DNA of 64,000 bases, taken from positions 124,001 to 188,000 of the forward strand of contig NZ_LPVY01000021.1 in NCBI RefSeq assembly GCF_001613805.1. Direction: 5' to 3'. Under the pieces are notes generated by a model that saw only the letters and a list, made by a program, of their open reading frames with translations, ran no database searches and was not told the origin of the DNA. The stretch is from Thalassospira lucentensis. GTDB lineage: Bacteria; Pseudomonadota; Alphaproteobacteria; Rhodospirillales; Thalassospiraceae. Of the stretch, positions 17,459 through 26,927 are shown in pieces. The number at the start of each line of letters is the position of its first letter. Position 1 is the stretch's first letter. Position numbers and translations under genes: made by a program.

Positions 17459-18229
17459 TTAATCCGTATCGCTATCGCCTTCCTTGCGCCGACGTGGTCG
17501 CAACACGATCCATGCCGCCACCAACGTCAGAACCGCCATGCCAAACCATGTGATGGCATACATCAGGTGATTGTTGGGGAAACTGATCCTCGTCAGGCCA
17601 CCAACCGGCAGCTTGCCGGGATTATTACTGCCATCGGCATCAATGAAATATGGTGCAACATCATCCGGGTTAAGGCCGCGTTTGGCCGCCATGGCGCGCA
17701 CATCGCGTGAATACCAGCGATCTTCGTCGGGCACGTTATCGCGCATAAAAGTACCGCCCGGCTCATCCATCCGCAAAAGGCCGGTAACCCGCGTATCGCC
17801 CGAAACCGTGCCCTCGGCCCGGCTATCGGGTTCGCGACGGTCTGTCGGAACAAAACCGCGATTGATCATGATGATCGTACCATCGACCCGCTCAAACGGG
17901 GTCATCACCCAGTATCCCGCACCGTAATCGGTGGCAGCATAAACGTGGCTTTCAAGATCATTGCGGTAATGGCCCAGCAGGGTGACCTTGCGGTATTCGT
18001 CGCGTTCACGGGTGACATTTTCCCAGTCGGCCCGGTCCGGTGCGGTTAACGGATCGCCATGAACTCGGGCATCAACCCGTTCAATCAGATCAAGCTTCCA
18101 CGCCCGGCGTTCAACCTGCCAGATGCCAAGTGCCGAAAAACCTGAAAACAGGATCGCGGCCAGAATGCAAACCACGATACGGGTTCTGGTCGACGGTCGT
18201 GTATCGGTGGACAATTGGGTATCAGCCAT
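17459..18229 (-). CDS. SURF1-family oxidase assembly protein
   Basis: A 256-residue membrane protein of the SURF1 family, which helps mature haem-copper oxidases. It has one hydrophobic helix near residues 15-35 (IVVCILAAILFSGFSALGIWQVER), a periplasmic domain with RGFVPTDRREPDSR and the C-terminal helix NNHLMYAITWFGMAVLTLVAAWIV, matching the two-helix SURF1 plan. It follows cyoD on the same strand, so it probably serves the bo3 oxidase encoded there; a terminator lies between, implying partial read-through or a separate promoter. ATG at 18229 has GAAGG upstream. Confidence 0.88.
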   Translation of the reverse strand: MADTQLSTDTRPSTRTRIVVCILAAILFSGFSALGIWQVERRAWKLDLIERVDARVHGDPLTAPDRADWENVTRERDEYRKVTLLGHYRNDLESHVYAATDYGAGYWVMTPFERVDGTIIMINRGFVPTDRREPDSRAEGTVSGDTRVTGLLRMDEPGGTFMRDNVPDEDRWYSRDVRAMAAKRGLNPDDVAPYFIDADGSNNPGKLPVGGLTRISFPNNHLMYAITWFGMAVLTLVAAWIVLRPRRRKEGDSDTD

Positions 18230-18260
18230 TGCGTTGGACCTTCAAAACATCATCGGAACG

Positions 18261-18296
18261 AAAAAGGGCGCGATACCGGTAAAAGTATCGCGCCCC
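18261..18296 (-). terminator. Intrinsic terminator after cyoD
   Basis: GGGCGCGATAC and GTATCGCGCCC form an 11-bp perfect stem followed by TTTTT on the minus strand. It separates cyoABCD from the SURF1-like gene and probably lowers expression of the latter. Confidence 0.8.
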
Positions 18297-18314
18297 CTAT
18301 GACATAAGCCAAGC

Positions 18315-18707
18315 CTAGCCGAAGCTTCGGATCATTTCATGATCCATCTGCGGCATCATGTTGGTGTTCAGGTGATACATCACCCACAGCGAACCGGCGA
18401 TGGCAATCGCAACGATCACAAGGGTAAAGATCAGCGCCAGCATGTTCCAGCCGCCTTCGGACTTGGTGTTCATGTGCAGGAAGTAGACCATATGGACGAC
18501 GATCTGCACGACACCAAGGCCCATGATCCAGGCCGCGGTTGCCACCTTGCTGTCCAGAACCCCGTCCATCACCAGCCAGAACGGGATGGCGGTCAGGATT
18601 ACCGACAGGATGAAACCGATCAGATAGCTGTTGAAAGTGCCGTGGCTGGCACCGTCGCCATGATCGTGACCGTGATGGTCATCATGTGCATGAGAATGCG
18701 TGCTCAT
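18315..18707 (-). CDS. cyoD: Cytochrome bo3 ubiquinol oxidase subunit IV
   Basis: A 130-residue small subunit with a His-rich N terminus (SHAHDDHHGHDHGDGASHG) and three hydrophobic helices (about 25-48, 55-75 and 88-112), matching CyoD. It supports assembly of the oxidase. The ATG overlaps the cyoC stop by four bases (ATGA). The His-rich N-terminal segment is a feature seen in several alphaproteobacterial CyoD proteins and could bind metal; that is inference. Confidence 0.92.
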   Translation of the reverse strand: MSTHSHAHDDHHGHDHGDGASHGTFNSYLIGFILSVILTAIPFWLVMDGVLDSKVATAAWIMGLGVVQIVVHMVYFLHMNTKSEGGWNMLALIFTLVIVAIAIAGSLWVMYHLNTNMMPQMDHEMIRSFG

Positions 18708-19324
18708 CCCAGAACTCCCAGCAGGTAAACAACGGAAAAGACGCCGATCCAGATCACGTCAAGGAAGTGCCAGAACAGCGATAGGCACATCAGGCGACGC
18801 TTGTTTTCCGGAACCAGTCCGCGCTTGCCAACCTGAACCATCAGGGTGACCAGCCAGATGATCCCGAACGTCACGTGCAGGCCGTGGGTCGCAACCAGCG
18901 TATAGAACGACGACAGGAAGCCACTGCGCATCGGGGTGGCACCGATATGCCACAGGTGATGGAACTCATAAAGTTCCAGCCCGACGAAGGCGATACCGAA
19001 CAGGCCGGTAATCGCCAGCCACATCTGGGTTCCCTTGATGCTGCCCTTTTCCATCGCCAGCATGGCAAAGCCATAGGTGATCGAGGAAAACAGCAGCATG
19101 GAGGTGTTGATCGCAACCAGTTCCAGATCGAAAAGATCCGCCGGCGAAGGCCCGGCCGCATAATTGCGGCCGAGAACGCCATGGGTTGCAAACAGGATCG
19201 CAAAGATGAGACAGTCGCTCATCAGATAGAGCCAGAAGCCAAGCATCGTACCATTCTGCGGGTGATGCTCTTCCTTCAGGTAAAAGACCGGCGCTTCGGT
19301 CTGAGAGGCAGTTGTATTCGCCAT
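18704..19324 (-). CDS. cyoC: Cytochrome bo3 ubiquinol oxidase subunit III
   Basis: A 206-residue membrane subunit with five helices, the CyoC/CoxC haem-copper oxidase subunit III family. Signatures are GFWLYLMSDCLIFAILFATHGVL near the start and ATHGLHVTFGIIWLVTLMVQV later. It stabilises the catalytic subunit. The start is ATG 19324, since AAGGGA lies six bases upstream and the ATG two codons earlier is too close to it. Ten bases separate it from cyoB and four bases overlap cyoD. Confidence 0.93.
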   Translation of the reverse strand: MANTTASQTEAPVFYLKEEHHPQNGTMLGFWLYLMSDCLIFAILFATHGVLGRNYAAGPSPADLFDLELVAINTSMLLFSSITYGFAMLAMEKGSIKGTQMWLAITGLFGIAFVGLELYEFHHLWHIGATPMRSGFLSSFYTLVATHGLHVTFGIIWLVTLMVQVGKRGLVPENKRRLMCLSLFWHFLDVIWIGVFSVVYLLGVLG

Positions 19325-19334
19325 TGTCATTCCC

Positions 19335-21344
19335 TTACGCCTGCTGCTTTGCCAAAAGGGCAGTACGTTCGTCTTCGGTTGCAACAACTTCGCTAGCCGG
19401 GATGTGGTAATCACGGTTGTAGTTGAAGGTGTGTGCAATCGCGGTACCGATCAGGGCGATGAAGCTGACGGCTGCAAGCCACCAGATATGCCAGATCAGC
19501 GCGAAACCAAGGACAAGCGACATACCGGCTAGGATAGCACCGGCACCGGTGTTTTTCGGCATGTGAATGTCGAGGAAACCGGAAGTCGGACGGACAAAGC
19601 CGCGCTTTTTCATATCAGCCCAGGCGTCAAGATCGTGAACGACCGGGGTAAAGGCAAAGTTGTATGCCGGGGGTGGCGACGAGGTCGACCATTCCAGCGT
19701 ACGGCCATCCCACGGATCGCCCGTCTCATCACGCAATTCTTCGCGCTTGATGAAGGATACGACCAGCGACATCAGGAACGATGCAATACCGATGGCAATC
19801 AGAACCGCACCAAACGCAGCAATGATGAACCAGATTTGCAGCGAACCGTCATCGAAATGGTTCATGCGGCGGGTAACGCCCATCAGGCCAAGAACATAAA
19901 GCGGCATGAAGGCGAAATAGAACCCGACCAGCCAGAACCAGAAGGACATTTTGCCCCAGAACGGATCAAGCTTGTAACCAAATGCTTTCGGGAACCAGTA
20001 AACGATACCGGCAAACATCCCGAACACCACGCCACCGATGATGACATTGTGGAAATGCGCAATCAGGAACAGGCTGTTATGCAGCACGAAGTCGGCCGGC
20101 GGAACTGCCAGCATCACACCGGTCATGCCACCGATCACGAAGGTCAGCATAAAGCCCATCGTCCACAGCATCGGGACGTCAAAGCTGATACGGCCCTTAT
20201 ACATGGTGAACAGCCAGTTGAAGATCTTGGCGCCCGTCGGGATCGAGATGATCATCGTCGTGATGCCAAAGAAGGCGTTCACACTGGCCCCCGAACCCAT
20301 GGTGAAGAAGTGGTGCAGCCAGACCAGATAGGACAGGATGGTAATAACGATCGTCGCATAAACCATCGAGCTGTAACCGAACAGGCGTTTCCGGCAGAAG
20401 GTCGAAACCACTTCGGAAAACACGCCAAACGCCGGCAGGATCAGGATGTAAACTTCCGGGTGACCCCAGATCCAGATCAGGTTCACATACATCATGGCGT
20501 TACCGCCAAGATCATTGGTGAAGAAGTTCATGTCGAGGTAACGGTCAAGCGACAGCAGAACCAGAACCGCGGTCAGAACCGGGAAGGCAGCAACGATCAG
20601 GATGTTGGTGCAAAGCGAGGTCCAGGTGAAGACGGGCATCTTCATCATCGACATGCCCGGTGCGCGCATCTTGACGATGGTCACAATCAGGTTGACGCCC
20701 GACAACAATGTGCCGACACCCGCAATCTGCAAGGCCCAGATATAGTAATCGACCCCGACGCCCGGACTGTAAACAATGTCTGAAAGCGGCGGATAGGCCA
20801 GCCAGCCGGTTTTGGCGAACTCGCCGACAAACAGCGAAATCATGACGGTGATCGCACCGGCCGTCGTCATCCAGAAACTGAAATTGTTCAGGAACGGGAA
20901 GGCGACGTCGCGCGCGCCGATCTGAAGCGGCACGACGAAGTTCATAAGTCCCGTCACCAGCGGCATCGCCACGAAGAAGATCATGATCACGCCGTGGGCG
21001 GTAAAGATCTGGTCATAGTGATCTGGCGGTAGGTAACCAGCAACATCGCCAAAGGCGATCGCCTGCTGGGCACGCATCATGATCGCGTCGGCAAAGCCGC
21101 GCAGCAGCATGACAAGGGCCAGAATGATATACATGATACCGATCTTTTTATGATCGATAGATGTGATCCACTCGCGCCAGAGATATCCCCAAAGCTTGAA
21201 ATAGGTCAGCGCGCCGAGAACGACGATACCACCCAGAACAACCCCCGCGAATGTCACGGCCAGGATCGGCTCGTGAAACATCGGGAAGGAGTCGAGTGAA
21301 AGCCGGCCAAATATAAAATGCAAAAGGTCCGGATTTGAAAACAT
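19335..21344 (-). CDS. cyoB: Cytochrome bo3 ubiquinol oxidase subunit I
   Basis: The catalytic subunit: oxidises ubiquinol, reduces oxygen to water and pumps protons. It has 669 residues against 663 in E. coli and about 15 helices. Visible are the low-spin haem ligand region [16 protein letters not shown], the CuB/haem o site [16 protein letters not shown] with the cross-linked His-Tyr, the LHHFFTMG histidine pair and [13 protein letters not shown] at 21344 starts [20 protein letters not shown], as in the family. Part of cyoABCD. Confidence 0.96.
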   Translation of the reverse strand: MFSNPDLLHFIFGRLSLDSFPMFHEPILAVTFAGVVLGGIVVLGALTYFKLWGYLWREWITSIDHKKIGIMYIILALVMLLRGFADAIMMRAQQAIAFGDVAGYLPPDHYDQIFTAHGVIMIFFVAMPLVTGLMNFVVPLQIGARDVAFPFLNNFSFWMTTAGAITVMISLFVGEFAKTGWLAYPPLSDIVYSPGVGVDYYIWALQIAGVGTLLSGVNLIVTIVKMRAPGMSMMKMPVFTWTSLCTNILIVAAFPVLTAVLVLLSLDRYLDMNFFTNDLGGNAMMYVNLIWIWGHPEVYILILPAFGVFSEVVSTFCRKRLFGYSSMVYATIVITILSYLVWLHHFFTMGSGASVNAFFGITTMIISIPTGAKIFNWLFTMYKGRISFDVPMLWTMGFMLTFVIGGMTGVMLAVPPADFVLHNSLFLIAHFHNVIIGGVVFGMFAGIVYWFPKAFGYKLDPFWGKMSFWFWLVGFYFAFMPLYVLGLMGVTRRMNHFDDGSLQIWFIIAAFGAVLIAIGIASFLMSLVVSFIKREELRDETGDPWDGRTLEWSTSSPPPAYNFAFTPVVHDLDAWADMKKRGFVRPTSGFLDIHMPKNTGAGAILAGMSLVLGFALIWHIWWLAAVSFIALIGTAIAHTFNYNRDYHIPASEVVATEDERTALLAKQQA

Positions 21345-21436
21345 CGGATTACTCTTCTTTTCGATGCGGCAACGCACCGGCCAGGCCGGTGCGAGAACCG
21401 CGAAGGGCCGGTCGACTTACATCAACCGGCACTGCT

Positions 21437-22567
21437 TCAGAACCCTGTCGACACACCGGCAGGAACGGGACTGAACCGGTCATCTTCGACACCGTTGTCA
21501 AACAACGGGATCGAAGAAATTTCCTGGCTCAGACCACCTGACGGTGTGGTGCAAAGCGTTGCCACATAAGATTTGGTTGACGGCAAAGGCTGGCTGCCGC
21601 GTTCGCGCGGGGTATCGTATGTCAGCGACATAACGTTATAGATCCCCGCAATACCGCCGCCGCCCTTTCTGTCGATATCCATCATCTCGTTCATGCACAT
21701 CTTCGATTGATCGACGCACATATTCAGGATTGCCTGATAAAGTTCCGGATCGACATTTCCGAAATAATGAACCGGTTCGGCGATGCTCGGCTTTTCAAGT
21801 TCGAGATATTCCGAACGGCCAAGACCGCGGCTATCCTCTTTCACCTTCGCAACCCAGTCATCAAAACCGGCGTCGCTCAGCCCGTGGAACTTGAAGCGCA
21901 TGTGCGAGAAACCCTCGCCGCTATAGTTCGCCGAGAACCCGTCATAGACACCTTCCTCGTTGATCACGGCATGGAGCTTGGTTTCCATGCCCGCCATCGA
22001 ATAGATCATCCCCGCCAGTGCCGGAATGTAGAAGGAATTCATGATGCCGGAAGAAGTGATCTTGAACTGGATCGGGGTATCAATCGGTGCGGCCAGCTCG
22101 TTGATGGTCGCAATACCCTGTTCGGGATAGATGAACAGCCATTTCCAATCGAGGGAAACGACTTCCACCACCATCGGCTTGTGATCTTTTTCAAGCGGAC
22201 GTTCCGCATCGATACGATCCAGCGGGCGGTAAGGATCCAGGGTGTGCGTACTGACCCAGGTGATCGCACCCAGCGCGATAATGATCGCAAGCGGGGCAGA
22301 CCAGATGACAATTTCCAGCTTGGTGGAATGGTGCCATTCAGGATCGTACTCTGCATCCTTGTTGGATTGACGGTATTTCCAGGCAAAGAACACAGTCAAC
22401 GCCATCACCGGAAGGATGATGATCAGCATCAGGATCGTGGAAACAACGATAAGGTCGGCTTGCTGTGACGCAATATCACCAGACGGGTCCATCACGACCA
22501 GATTACATCCGGTCAGTAACGTGAACACAGAAGCAATTGCGACGCCGCGTGCAAGTTTTGAAAGCAT
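21437..22567 (-). CDS. cyoA: Cytochrome bo3 ubiquinol oxidase subunit II (lipoprotein)
   Basis: A 376-residue subunit II. A signal peptide ends in the lipobox LLTGC (Cys near residue 20), then two transmembrane helices (about 37-60 and 85-105) and a periplasmic cupredoxin domain with SLDWKWLFIYPEQGIATINEL. The CuA ligands are absent, as expected for a quinol oxidase. The C-terminal tail beyond the cupredoxin domain is long and contains CVDQSKMCMNEMMDIDRKG. ATG at 22567 was chosen for the lipoprotein signal. First gene of cyoABCD, with a promoter about 200 bases upstream. Confidence 0.94.
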   Translation of the reverse strand: MLSKLARGVAIASVFTLLTGCNLVVMDPSGDIASQQADLIVVSTILMLIIILPVMALTVFFAWKYRQSNKDAEYDPEWHHSTKLEIVIWSAPLAIIIALGAITWVSTHTLDPYRPLDRIDAERPLEKDHKPMVVEVVSLDWKWLFIYPEQGIATINELAAPIDTPIQFKITSSGIMNSFYIPALAGMIYSMAGMETKLHAVINEEGVYDGFSANYSGEGFSHMRFKFHGLSDAGFDDWVAKVKEDSRGLGRSEYLELEKPSIAEPVHYFGNVDPELYQAILNMCVDQSKMCMNEMMDIDRKGGGGIAGIYNVMSLTYDTPRERGSQPLPSTKSYVATLCTTPSGGLSQEISSIPLFDNGVEDDRFSPVPAGVSTGF

Positions 22568-22770
22568 GCGCTTGTACTTTGTCAGTCTCTGGAAGATGTT
22601 CTCACAAACAACCATATGCTTGCGAGCCGCATAACCAGCCCACCGGACCGGCACGCGTCGTACCCCAACCGTAGCGGCATATAGGAATTCAAATTCCAAA
22701 CTTCCACGGAAGAGACACAAATTCGGCGAACTTTTTTCACAAATTCACCAGCAGAAAATTTCGCTCACTT

Positions 22771-22797
22771 GCTATAGCTGCGCCGCAACAATGTCAA
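22771..22797 (-). promoter_or_regulatory. Probable promoter of cyoABCD
   Basis: On the minus strand TTGACA (22797-22792), a 15-base spacer and TATAGC (22776-22771) lie about 200 bases before the cyoA start. The spacer is shorter than ideal. The 200-base leader contains no other gene that I can support. Confidence 0.45.
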
Positions 22798-22884
22798 GCA
22801 GGCCGCCAAACATAGGCTGGTGTTTATGACAATTATCAAAAAGTTGTAAACCATGCGTTGTGCAACGCAACACAATAATTGACA

Positions 22885-22913
22885 CTGACGTTTGCAATTC
22901 ACATGTCTATAAT
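22885..22913 (+). promoter_or_regulatory. Probable promoter of the MHS-type MFS gene
   Basis: CTGACG (22885-22890), a 17-base spacer and a consensus TATAAT (22908-22913) lie 66 bases before the GTG at 22980. The 412 bases between cyoA and this gene hold this promoter and the divergent cyoA promoter; I see no gene there. Confidence 0.6.
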
Positions 22914-22979
22914 TAGACTCGATCCAATCAAGAAGGGTCCAATGAGAAGCAATGAAGTCAGATATTTAGGGAGACAGGC

Positions 22980-24320
22980 GTGACCCAATCCACTCATTCC
23001 TTAGCGACCTCCACCTCCTCGGGTCTGGAACGCGACGCACGCCAACACTCGGCTGGCACAGTCAACGATCCCGGTCAGATCGCGCTTGGCGTGATTATCG
23101 GCCGGTCGTCGGAATTTTTCGATTTCTTCGTTTATTGCATCGCATCGGTGCTGGTGTTCCCCCAACTTCTGTTCCCCGGCGAAAGCGCAATCGTCGGCAC
23201 CATCCATTCCTTCTTTATATTCTCGCTGGCTTTCATCGCCCGCCCGATCGGCTCCCTCGTCTTCATGACGGTGGACCGCCGGTATGGCCGCGGCACGAAG
23301 CTGACCGTTGCAATGTTCCTGCTTGGCGGTTCAACTGCCGCAATGGCCTTTTTGCCAAGCTTTGACAGTGCCGGCATGTTTGCGATCTATCTGCTGTGCG
23401 CTCTTCGCTTTACGCAGGGTCTTGCACTTGGTGGTGCATGGGATGGTCTTGCTTCCCTGTTGGCGCTCAACGCGCCCGACAATCGCAAGGGCTGGTACGC
23501 AATGATGCCCCAGCTTGGCGCACCGCTTGGCTTCATTCTGGCATCCTCGCTGTTTGCCTATTTGATGCTGACCCTCTCGCCTGAAGACTTCCTTGCCTTC
23601 GGCTGGCGATATGCCTTCTTCGTTGCTTTTGCGATCAACGTGGTGGCCCTGTTTGCCCGACTGCGTCTGGTGGCAACATCGGAATTCGGAAGCCTGCTTG
23701 AAAAGAACGAACTTCAGGCCGTCCGTGTCCGCGACACCATTCGCCACAACGGTCGGACAGTGCTTCTTGGCGCGCTTGTACCGCTGGTAAGCTACGCACT
23801 GTTCCATCTGGTCACCGTCTTCGCGCTGAGCTGGGTCGTGCTTTATACCCCCGCCAATCCGGGACAGTTCCTGTTGACCCAGGGTGTTGGTGCGGTGCTT
23901 TGCGCGCTTGGCATCATCGCATCGGGCTTCATCGCAGATCAGATCGGCCGTCGTCGCCTGCTGGGTTATTCGGCAGCCATCATCGCGGCTGGCGCCCTTC
24001 TGACGCCACTTCTTTACGCTTATAACATCATCAATGAAGGCATGATCGTTCTGGGTGGCTTTGCGGTTCTGGGTCTGTGCTTTGGTCAGGCGGCCGGCAC
24101 ACTGGCATCGAACTTCAAACGCGAATACCGCTATACCGGTTCGGCCCTGACATCCGACCTTGCATGGTTGCTTGGTGCCGGTTTCGCCCCGTTGATCGCC
24201 CTTCTGCTCTGCGTGGCCTATGGTCCGATTGGCGTTGGGGCGTATCTGCTTTCGGGGGCGGCGGTAACGCTGCTCGTCCTGCATTTCAACAAGCAGTTCG
24301 GACAGAAAAACACCGACTGA
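22980..24320 (+). CDS. MFS transporter, metabolite:H+ symporter (MHS) type
   Basis: A 446-residue inner-membrane carrier with 12 helices. Its start (IALGVIIGRSSEFFDFFVYCIASVLVFP) and the loop FMTVDRRYGRGTKLTVAMFLLGGSTAAMAFLP match the metabolite/H+ symporter group that includes ProP, KgtP and citrate carriers. GLALGGAWDGLASLLALNAPDNRKGWYAMMPQLGAPLGF is the helix 4-5 region. Substrate unknown. GTG at 22980 has GGGAG eight bases upstream. It is divergent from cyoA and ends at an intrinsic terminator. Confidence 0.88.
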   Translation: MTQSTHSLATSTSSGLERDARQHSAGTVNDPGQIALGVIIGRSSEFFDFFVYCIASVLVFPQLLFPGESAIVGTIHSFFIFSLAFIARPIGSLVFMTVDRRYGRGTKLTVAMFLLGGSTAAMAFLPSFDSAGMFAIYLLCALRFTQGLALGGAWDGLASLLALNAPDNRKGWYAMMPQLGAPLGFILASSLFAYLMLTLSPEDFLAFGWRYAFFVAFAINVVALFARLRLVATSEFGSLLEKNELQAVRVRDTIRHNGRTVLLGALVPLVSYALFHLVTVFALSWVVLYTPANPGQFLLTQGVGAVLCALGIIASGFIADQIGRRRLLGYSAAIIAAGALLTPLLYAYNIINEGMIVLGGFAVLGLCFGQAAGTLASNFKREYRYTGSALTSDLAWLLGAGFAPLIALLLCVAYGPIGVGAYLLSGAAVTLLVLHFNKQFGQKNTD

Positions 24321-24343
24321 CTGATCTTTCCCGATTTGCAATC

Positions 24344-24379
24344 AAACACCCCCGGCAGTCACTTGCCGGGGGTGTTTTT
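24344..24379 (+). terminator. Intrinsic terminator of the MHS-type MFS gene
   Basis: AACACCCCCGGCA and TGCCGGGGGTGTT pair perfectly around a six-base loop and are followed by TTTT. It lies 24 bases after the stop at 24320. Confidence 0.9.
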
Positions 24380-24452
24380 GTTCGACGGCTTGCAATCGCG
24401 TCCGTCCAGTGGTCCAATCTCACGGCCCCAGCAACATGACAAGGACTTTGAA

Positions 24453-25097
24453 ATGGACGCCACCATTACCTTGATCATTGTTTTCGCGATCTTCATCCCC
24501 GCCCTGATGCTGCCCGGGCCGGATTTTGTTGCCGTTGTCAGGTCATCCATGACGCGCGGGACCAAAGCCGGCCTTCAAACAACGATTGGTGTTTCCGCAG
24601 GCCTCGGGCTTTATGCAATGCTTAGCCTGCTGGGCCTATCGACCCTTCTAGTCGAATATCAATGGCTGACCTGGACCGTTCGGGTGCTCGGCGGATGTTA
24701 TCTGATTTATCTTGGCATGAAGCTGATCCGCGCCCGGCCAAAGGCGGATGATTTCGCCCTCACTTCTGACGAAACCACATCAAAACAGCGCGGCAATCCG
24801 GTCCTTTTTGGCTTTCTGGTTACGATGACCAACCCAAAGGCAATCGTTCTGTTCGCCAGCGTCTTTGCCACCGCCGTCACTGCCGAAACGCCCGTCTGGC
24901 TGATGGTTTTGATGATCGGGCTTGTCATCTTAAGTGCGCTGGTCTGGTACACTATCATCAGCCTGTTCATGTCCTCTGCCCCGGTCATGAAACGCTTTAC
25001 CCATGCCCAGCACTGGATCGAACGTGTCGCCGGAGTCTGTTTCATCGCGATTGGCGGACGTATTCTGGCCGACGCACGCAATCCTGTCTCGCCCTGA
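24453..25097 (+). CDS. LysE/RhtB-family amino acid exporter
   Basis: A 214-residue membrane protein with six hydrophobic helices. The start FIPALMLPGPDFVAVVRSSMTRGTKAGLQTTIGVSAGLG matches the conserved RhtB/LysE N terminus, PGPD being the hallmark. The substrate is probably an amino acid or homoserine-lactone-like molecule, as in the family. ATG at 24453 with AAGGAC upstream is preferred to a frame beginning within the preceding terminator. Confidence 0.88.
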   Translation: MDATITLIIVFAIFIPALMLPGPDFVAVVRSSMTRGTKAGLQTTIGVSAGLGLYAMLSLLGLSTLLVEYQWLTWTVRVLGGCYLIYLGMKLIRARPKADDFALTSDETTSKQRGNPVLFGFLVTMTNPKAIVLFASVFATAVTAETPVWLMVLMIGLVILSALVWYTIISLFMSSAPVMKRFTHAQHWIERVAGVCFIAIGGRILADARNPVSP

Positions 25098-25130
25098 AAA
25101 AAGCCCCGCCTGAACCGACGGGGCTTTTAA
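25097..25130. terminator. Terminator between convergent LysE and GST genes
   Basis: AAAAAAGCCCCG and CGGGGCTTTTAA form a stem flanked by A and T runs, able to work in both directions. Confidence 0.8.
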
Positions 25131-25146
25131 AGCAATGATCTGCTGA

Positions 25147-25839
25147 TCAGCTGTAATTCGACGGAAACAGCGCGCGTTTGGCAACGTCGTCCATCTCGGA
25201 CTTGAAGGCATGGTCGCTACCGATCTTGCGTGCTCGTTCTACCGCTGGCCGGGCGCAGATGCCCTGATACCATTTTTTCAGGTTCGGATAGGGATCAAGC
25301 GGCGCGTCACTTTTCATGACGAATGCCGCGCGTTCTATCCAGCCCCAAAGCGACATATCGGCAATGGTGTAGCTACCCCCGACAACAAATTCGCGCCCGG
25401 CCAAATGGTCATCCATCACCCTGTAATGGCGTTCGATTTCCTTGCGATAGCGGTTCACGCCGTAATCATTGCCAGCCGGTGCTACGTGCTGAAAATGCAC
25501 TGCCTGCCCGGAAAACGGTCCAAGACCCGATGCAATAAACATCAGCCAGGACAGCAATTCTCCACGATCTTCCGCCGCACCAAGGAACTTTCCGGTCTTT
25601 TCCGCCAAATAAATCAGGATGGCGTTTGAATCAAAAACCCGGGTTTCCTTGCCGCCCGCCCCGTCGGTATCGACAATCGCCGGGACCTTGCCATTCGGGT
25701 TGATCGCGCGAAACTCGGGGCTGTGCTGTTCGCCCTTTTTGGTGTCGACCGGCACGATTTCATAAGGCAGATCAGCTTCTTCAAGGAAAAGCGAAATCTT
25801 GGCCGGGTTCGGGGTCGGATGGAAATAAAAGCGGATCAT
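25147..25839 (-). CDS. Glutathione S-transferase, YfcG/Ure2p-like
   Basis: A 230-residue cytosolic GST. The N-terminal thioredoxin fold has FHPTPNPAKISLFLEEADLPYEIVPVD, then NPNGKVPAIVD (cis-Pro for glutathione binding) and FDSNAILIYLAEK. The helical C-terminal domain includes FVVGGSYTIADMSLWGWIER (the N-cap motif). It resembles the nu/YfcG group, which has disulfide reductase activity. ATG at 25839 has AGGAG upstream. It is divergent from a second GST at 25992 of similar size and about 40% identity by eye, a local duplication. Confidence 0.9.
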   Translation of the reverse strand: MIRFYFHPTPNPAKISLFLEEADLPYEIVPVDTKKGEQHSPEFRAINPNGKVPAIVDTDGAGGKETRVFDSNAILIYLAEKTGKFLGAAEDRGELLSWLMFIASGLGPFSGQAVHFQHVAPAGNDYGVNRYRKEIERHYRVMDDHLAGREFVVGGSYTIADMSLWGWIERAAFVMKSDAPLDPYPNLKKWYQGICARPAVERARKIGSDHAFKSEMDDVAKRALFPSNYS

Positions 25840-25991
25840 CGGGGTCTCCTGATAAGGGGGGCGAAACCGTATTTTTCGCCTGCCCTTGAATTATGGAATG
25901 ATCAGTTTAAATTGACGTATCAGAAACGTGTTGGCAAGGTCATAGTTTGAGATGAGCCACACATCACGAAAGTCAAAGGAGGCTTCGCCCC

Positions 25992-26696
25992 ATGATTGAT
26001 CTTTATTACTGGCCAACGCCGAACGGCCACAAAATCACGCTTTTCCTTGAAGAGGCCGGACTTGAATATAAAATCCATCCGGTCAATATCGGGGCTGGTG
26101 ATCAGTTCAAACCGGAATTCCTGGCATTTTCGCCCAATAACCGCATGCCTGCGATCATTGATCAGAACCCGGCAGATGGCGGTGATCCGATCACGGTTTT
26201 TGAATCCGGTGCGATCCTGCAATATCTGGCAGAAAAAACCGGCAAGTTCCTGCCGACTGATGTGCGGCGCAAGAAAACCGTGATGGAATGGCTGTTCTGG
26301 CAGATGGGCGGACTTGGCCCGATGGCCGGTCAAAACCATCATTTCAGCGGTTATGCGCCGGAAAAAATCCCCTATGCCATCACGCGTTATGTCAACGAAA
26401 CCAATCGTCTTTATGGTGTACTGAACAAGCGCCTTGAGGGTCGCACTTTTATCGCTGGTGACGATTATTCGATTGCCGATATGGCCTGCTATCCGTGGAT
26501 CGTCAGCCATGAAAAACAGCAGCAGGACCTCAATGATTTCCCAAACCTGAAACGCTGGTTTGAAAACATCAAAGCCCGTCCGGCAACCATCGCGGCCTAT
26601 AAAGCCGGCGAAGGTCTTCGCAAGGAAGACGGACTGAGCGAGGAAGACAAGAAAGTCCTGTTTGGTCAGACGGCAAAAACCGCCAAAAACAACTGA
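25992..26696 (+). CDS. Glutathione S-transferase, YfcG/Ure2p-like (paralogue)
   Basis: A 234-residue GST of the same subgroup as its divergent neighbour: YYWPTPNGHKITLFLEEAGLEYKIHPVN, then PNNRMPAIIDQNP and FESGAILQYLAEKTGKFLP. The C-terminal domain has IAGDDYSIADMACYPWIVSHEK. Start ATG at 25992 follows a strong AAAGGAGG. The 152-base gap between the two divergent GST genes must hold both promoters. Cytosolic; substrate not predictable. Confidence 0.91.
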   Translation: MIDLYYWPTPNGHKITLFLEEAGLEYKIHPVNIGAGDQFKPEFLAFSPNNRMPAIIDQNPADGGDPITVFESGAILQYLAEKTGKFLPTDVRRKKTVMEWLFWQMGGLGPMAGQNHHFSGYAPEKIPYAITRYVNETNRLYGVLNKRLEGRTFIAGDDYSIADMACYPWIVSHEKQQQDLNDFPNLKRWFENIKARPATIAAYKAGEGLRKEDGLSEEDKKVLFGQTAKTAKNN

Positions 26697-26927
26697 TCCC
26701 CAGACATCAGCAATCGGCATCTCCCATCAGTCAAATGGCGGGGGATGCCAAGGATGATCGCGAATTCGACGTAATTGACTTACGGTCAAAAACACCTTTA
26801 AACTGATCCACAAATCATTGAAAACGTAAGCGTTCACGTCAGCCAACGCACTATCCGCCTGATCAGGCCGGAGGGTGCGTTTGTGACTCTCTGTCCGATG
26901 GCCCGAACAAACATTGATGGAGGGTTC

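Noticed and set aside
19563..20783. 406-residue open frame opposite cyoB
   Set aside because: Antisense shadow of a clear oxidase subunit I gene; the predicted protein is low-complexity and charged.
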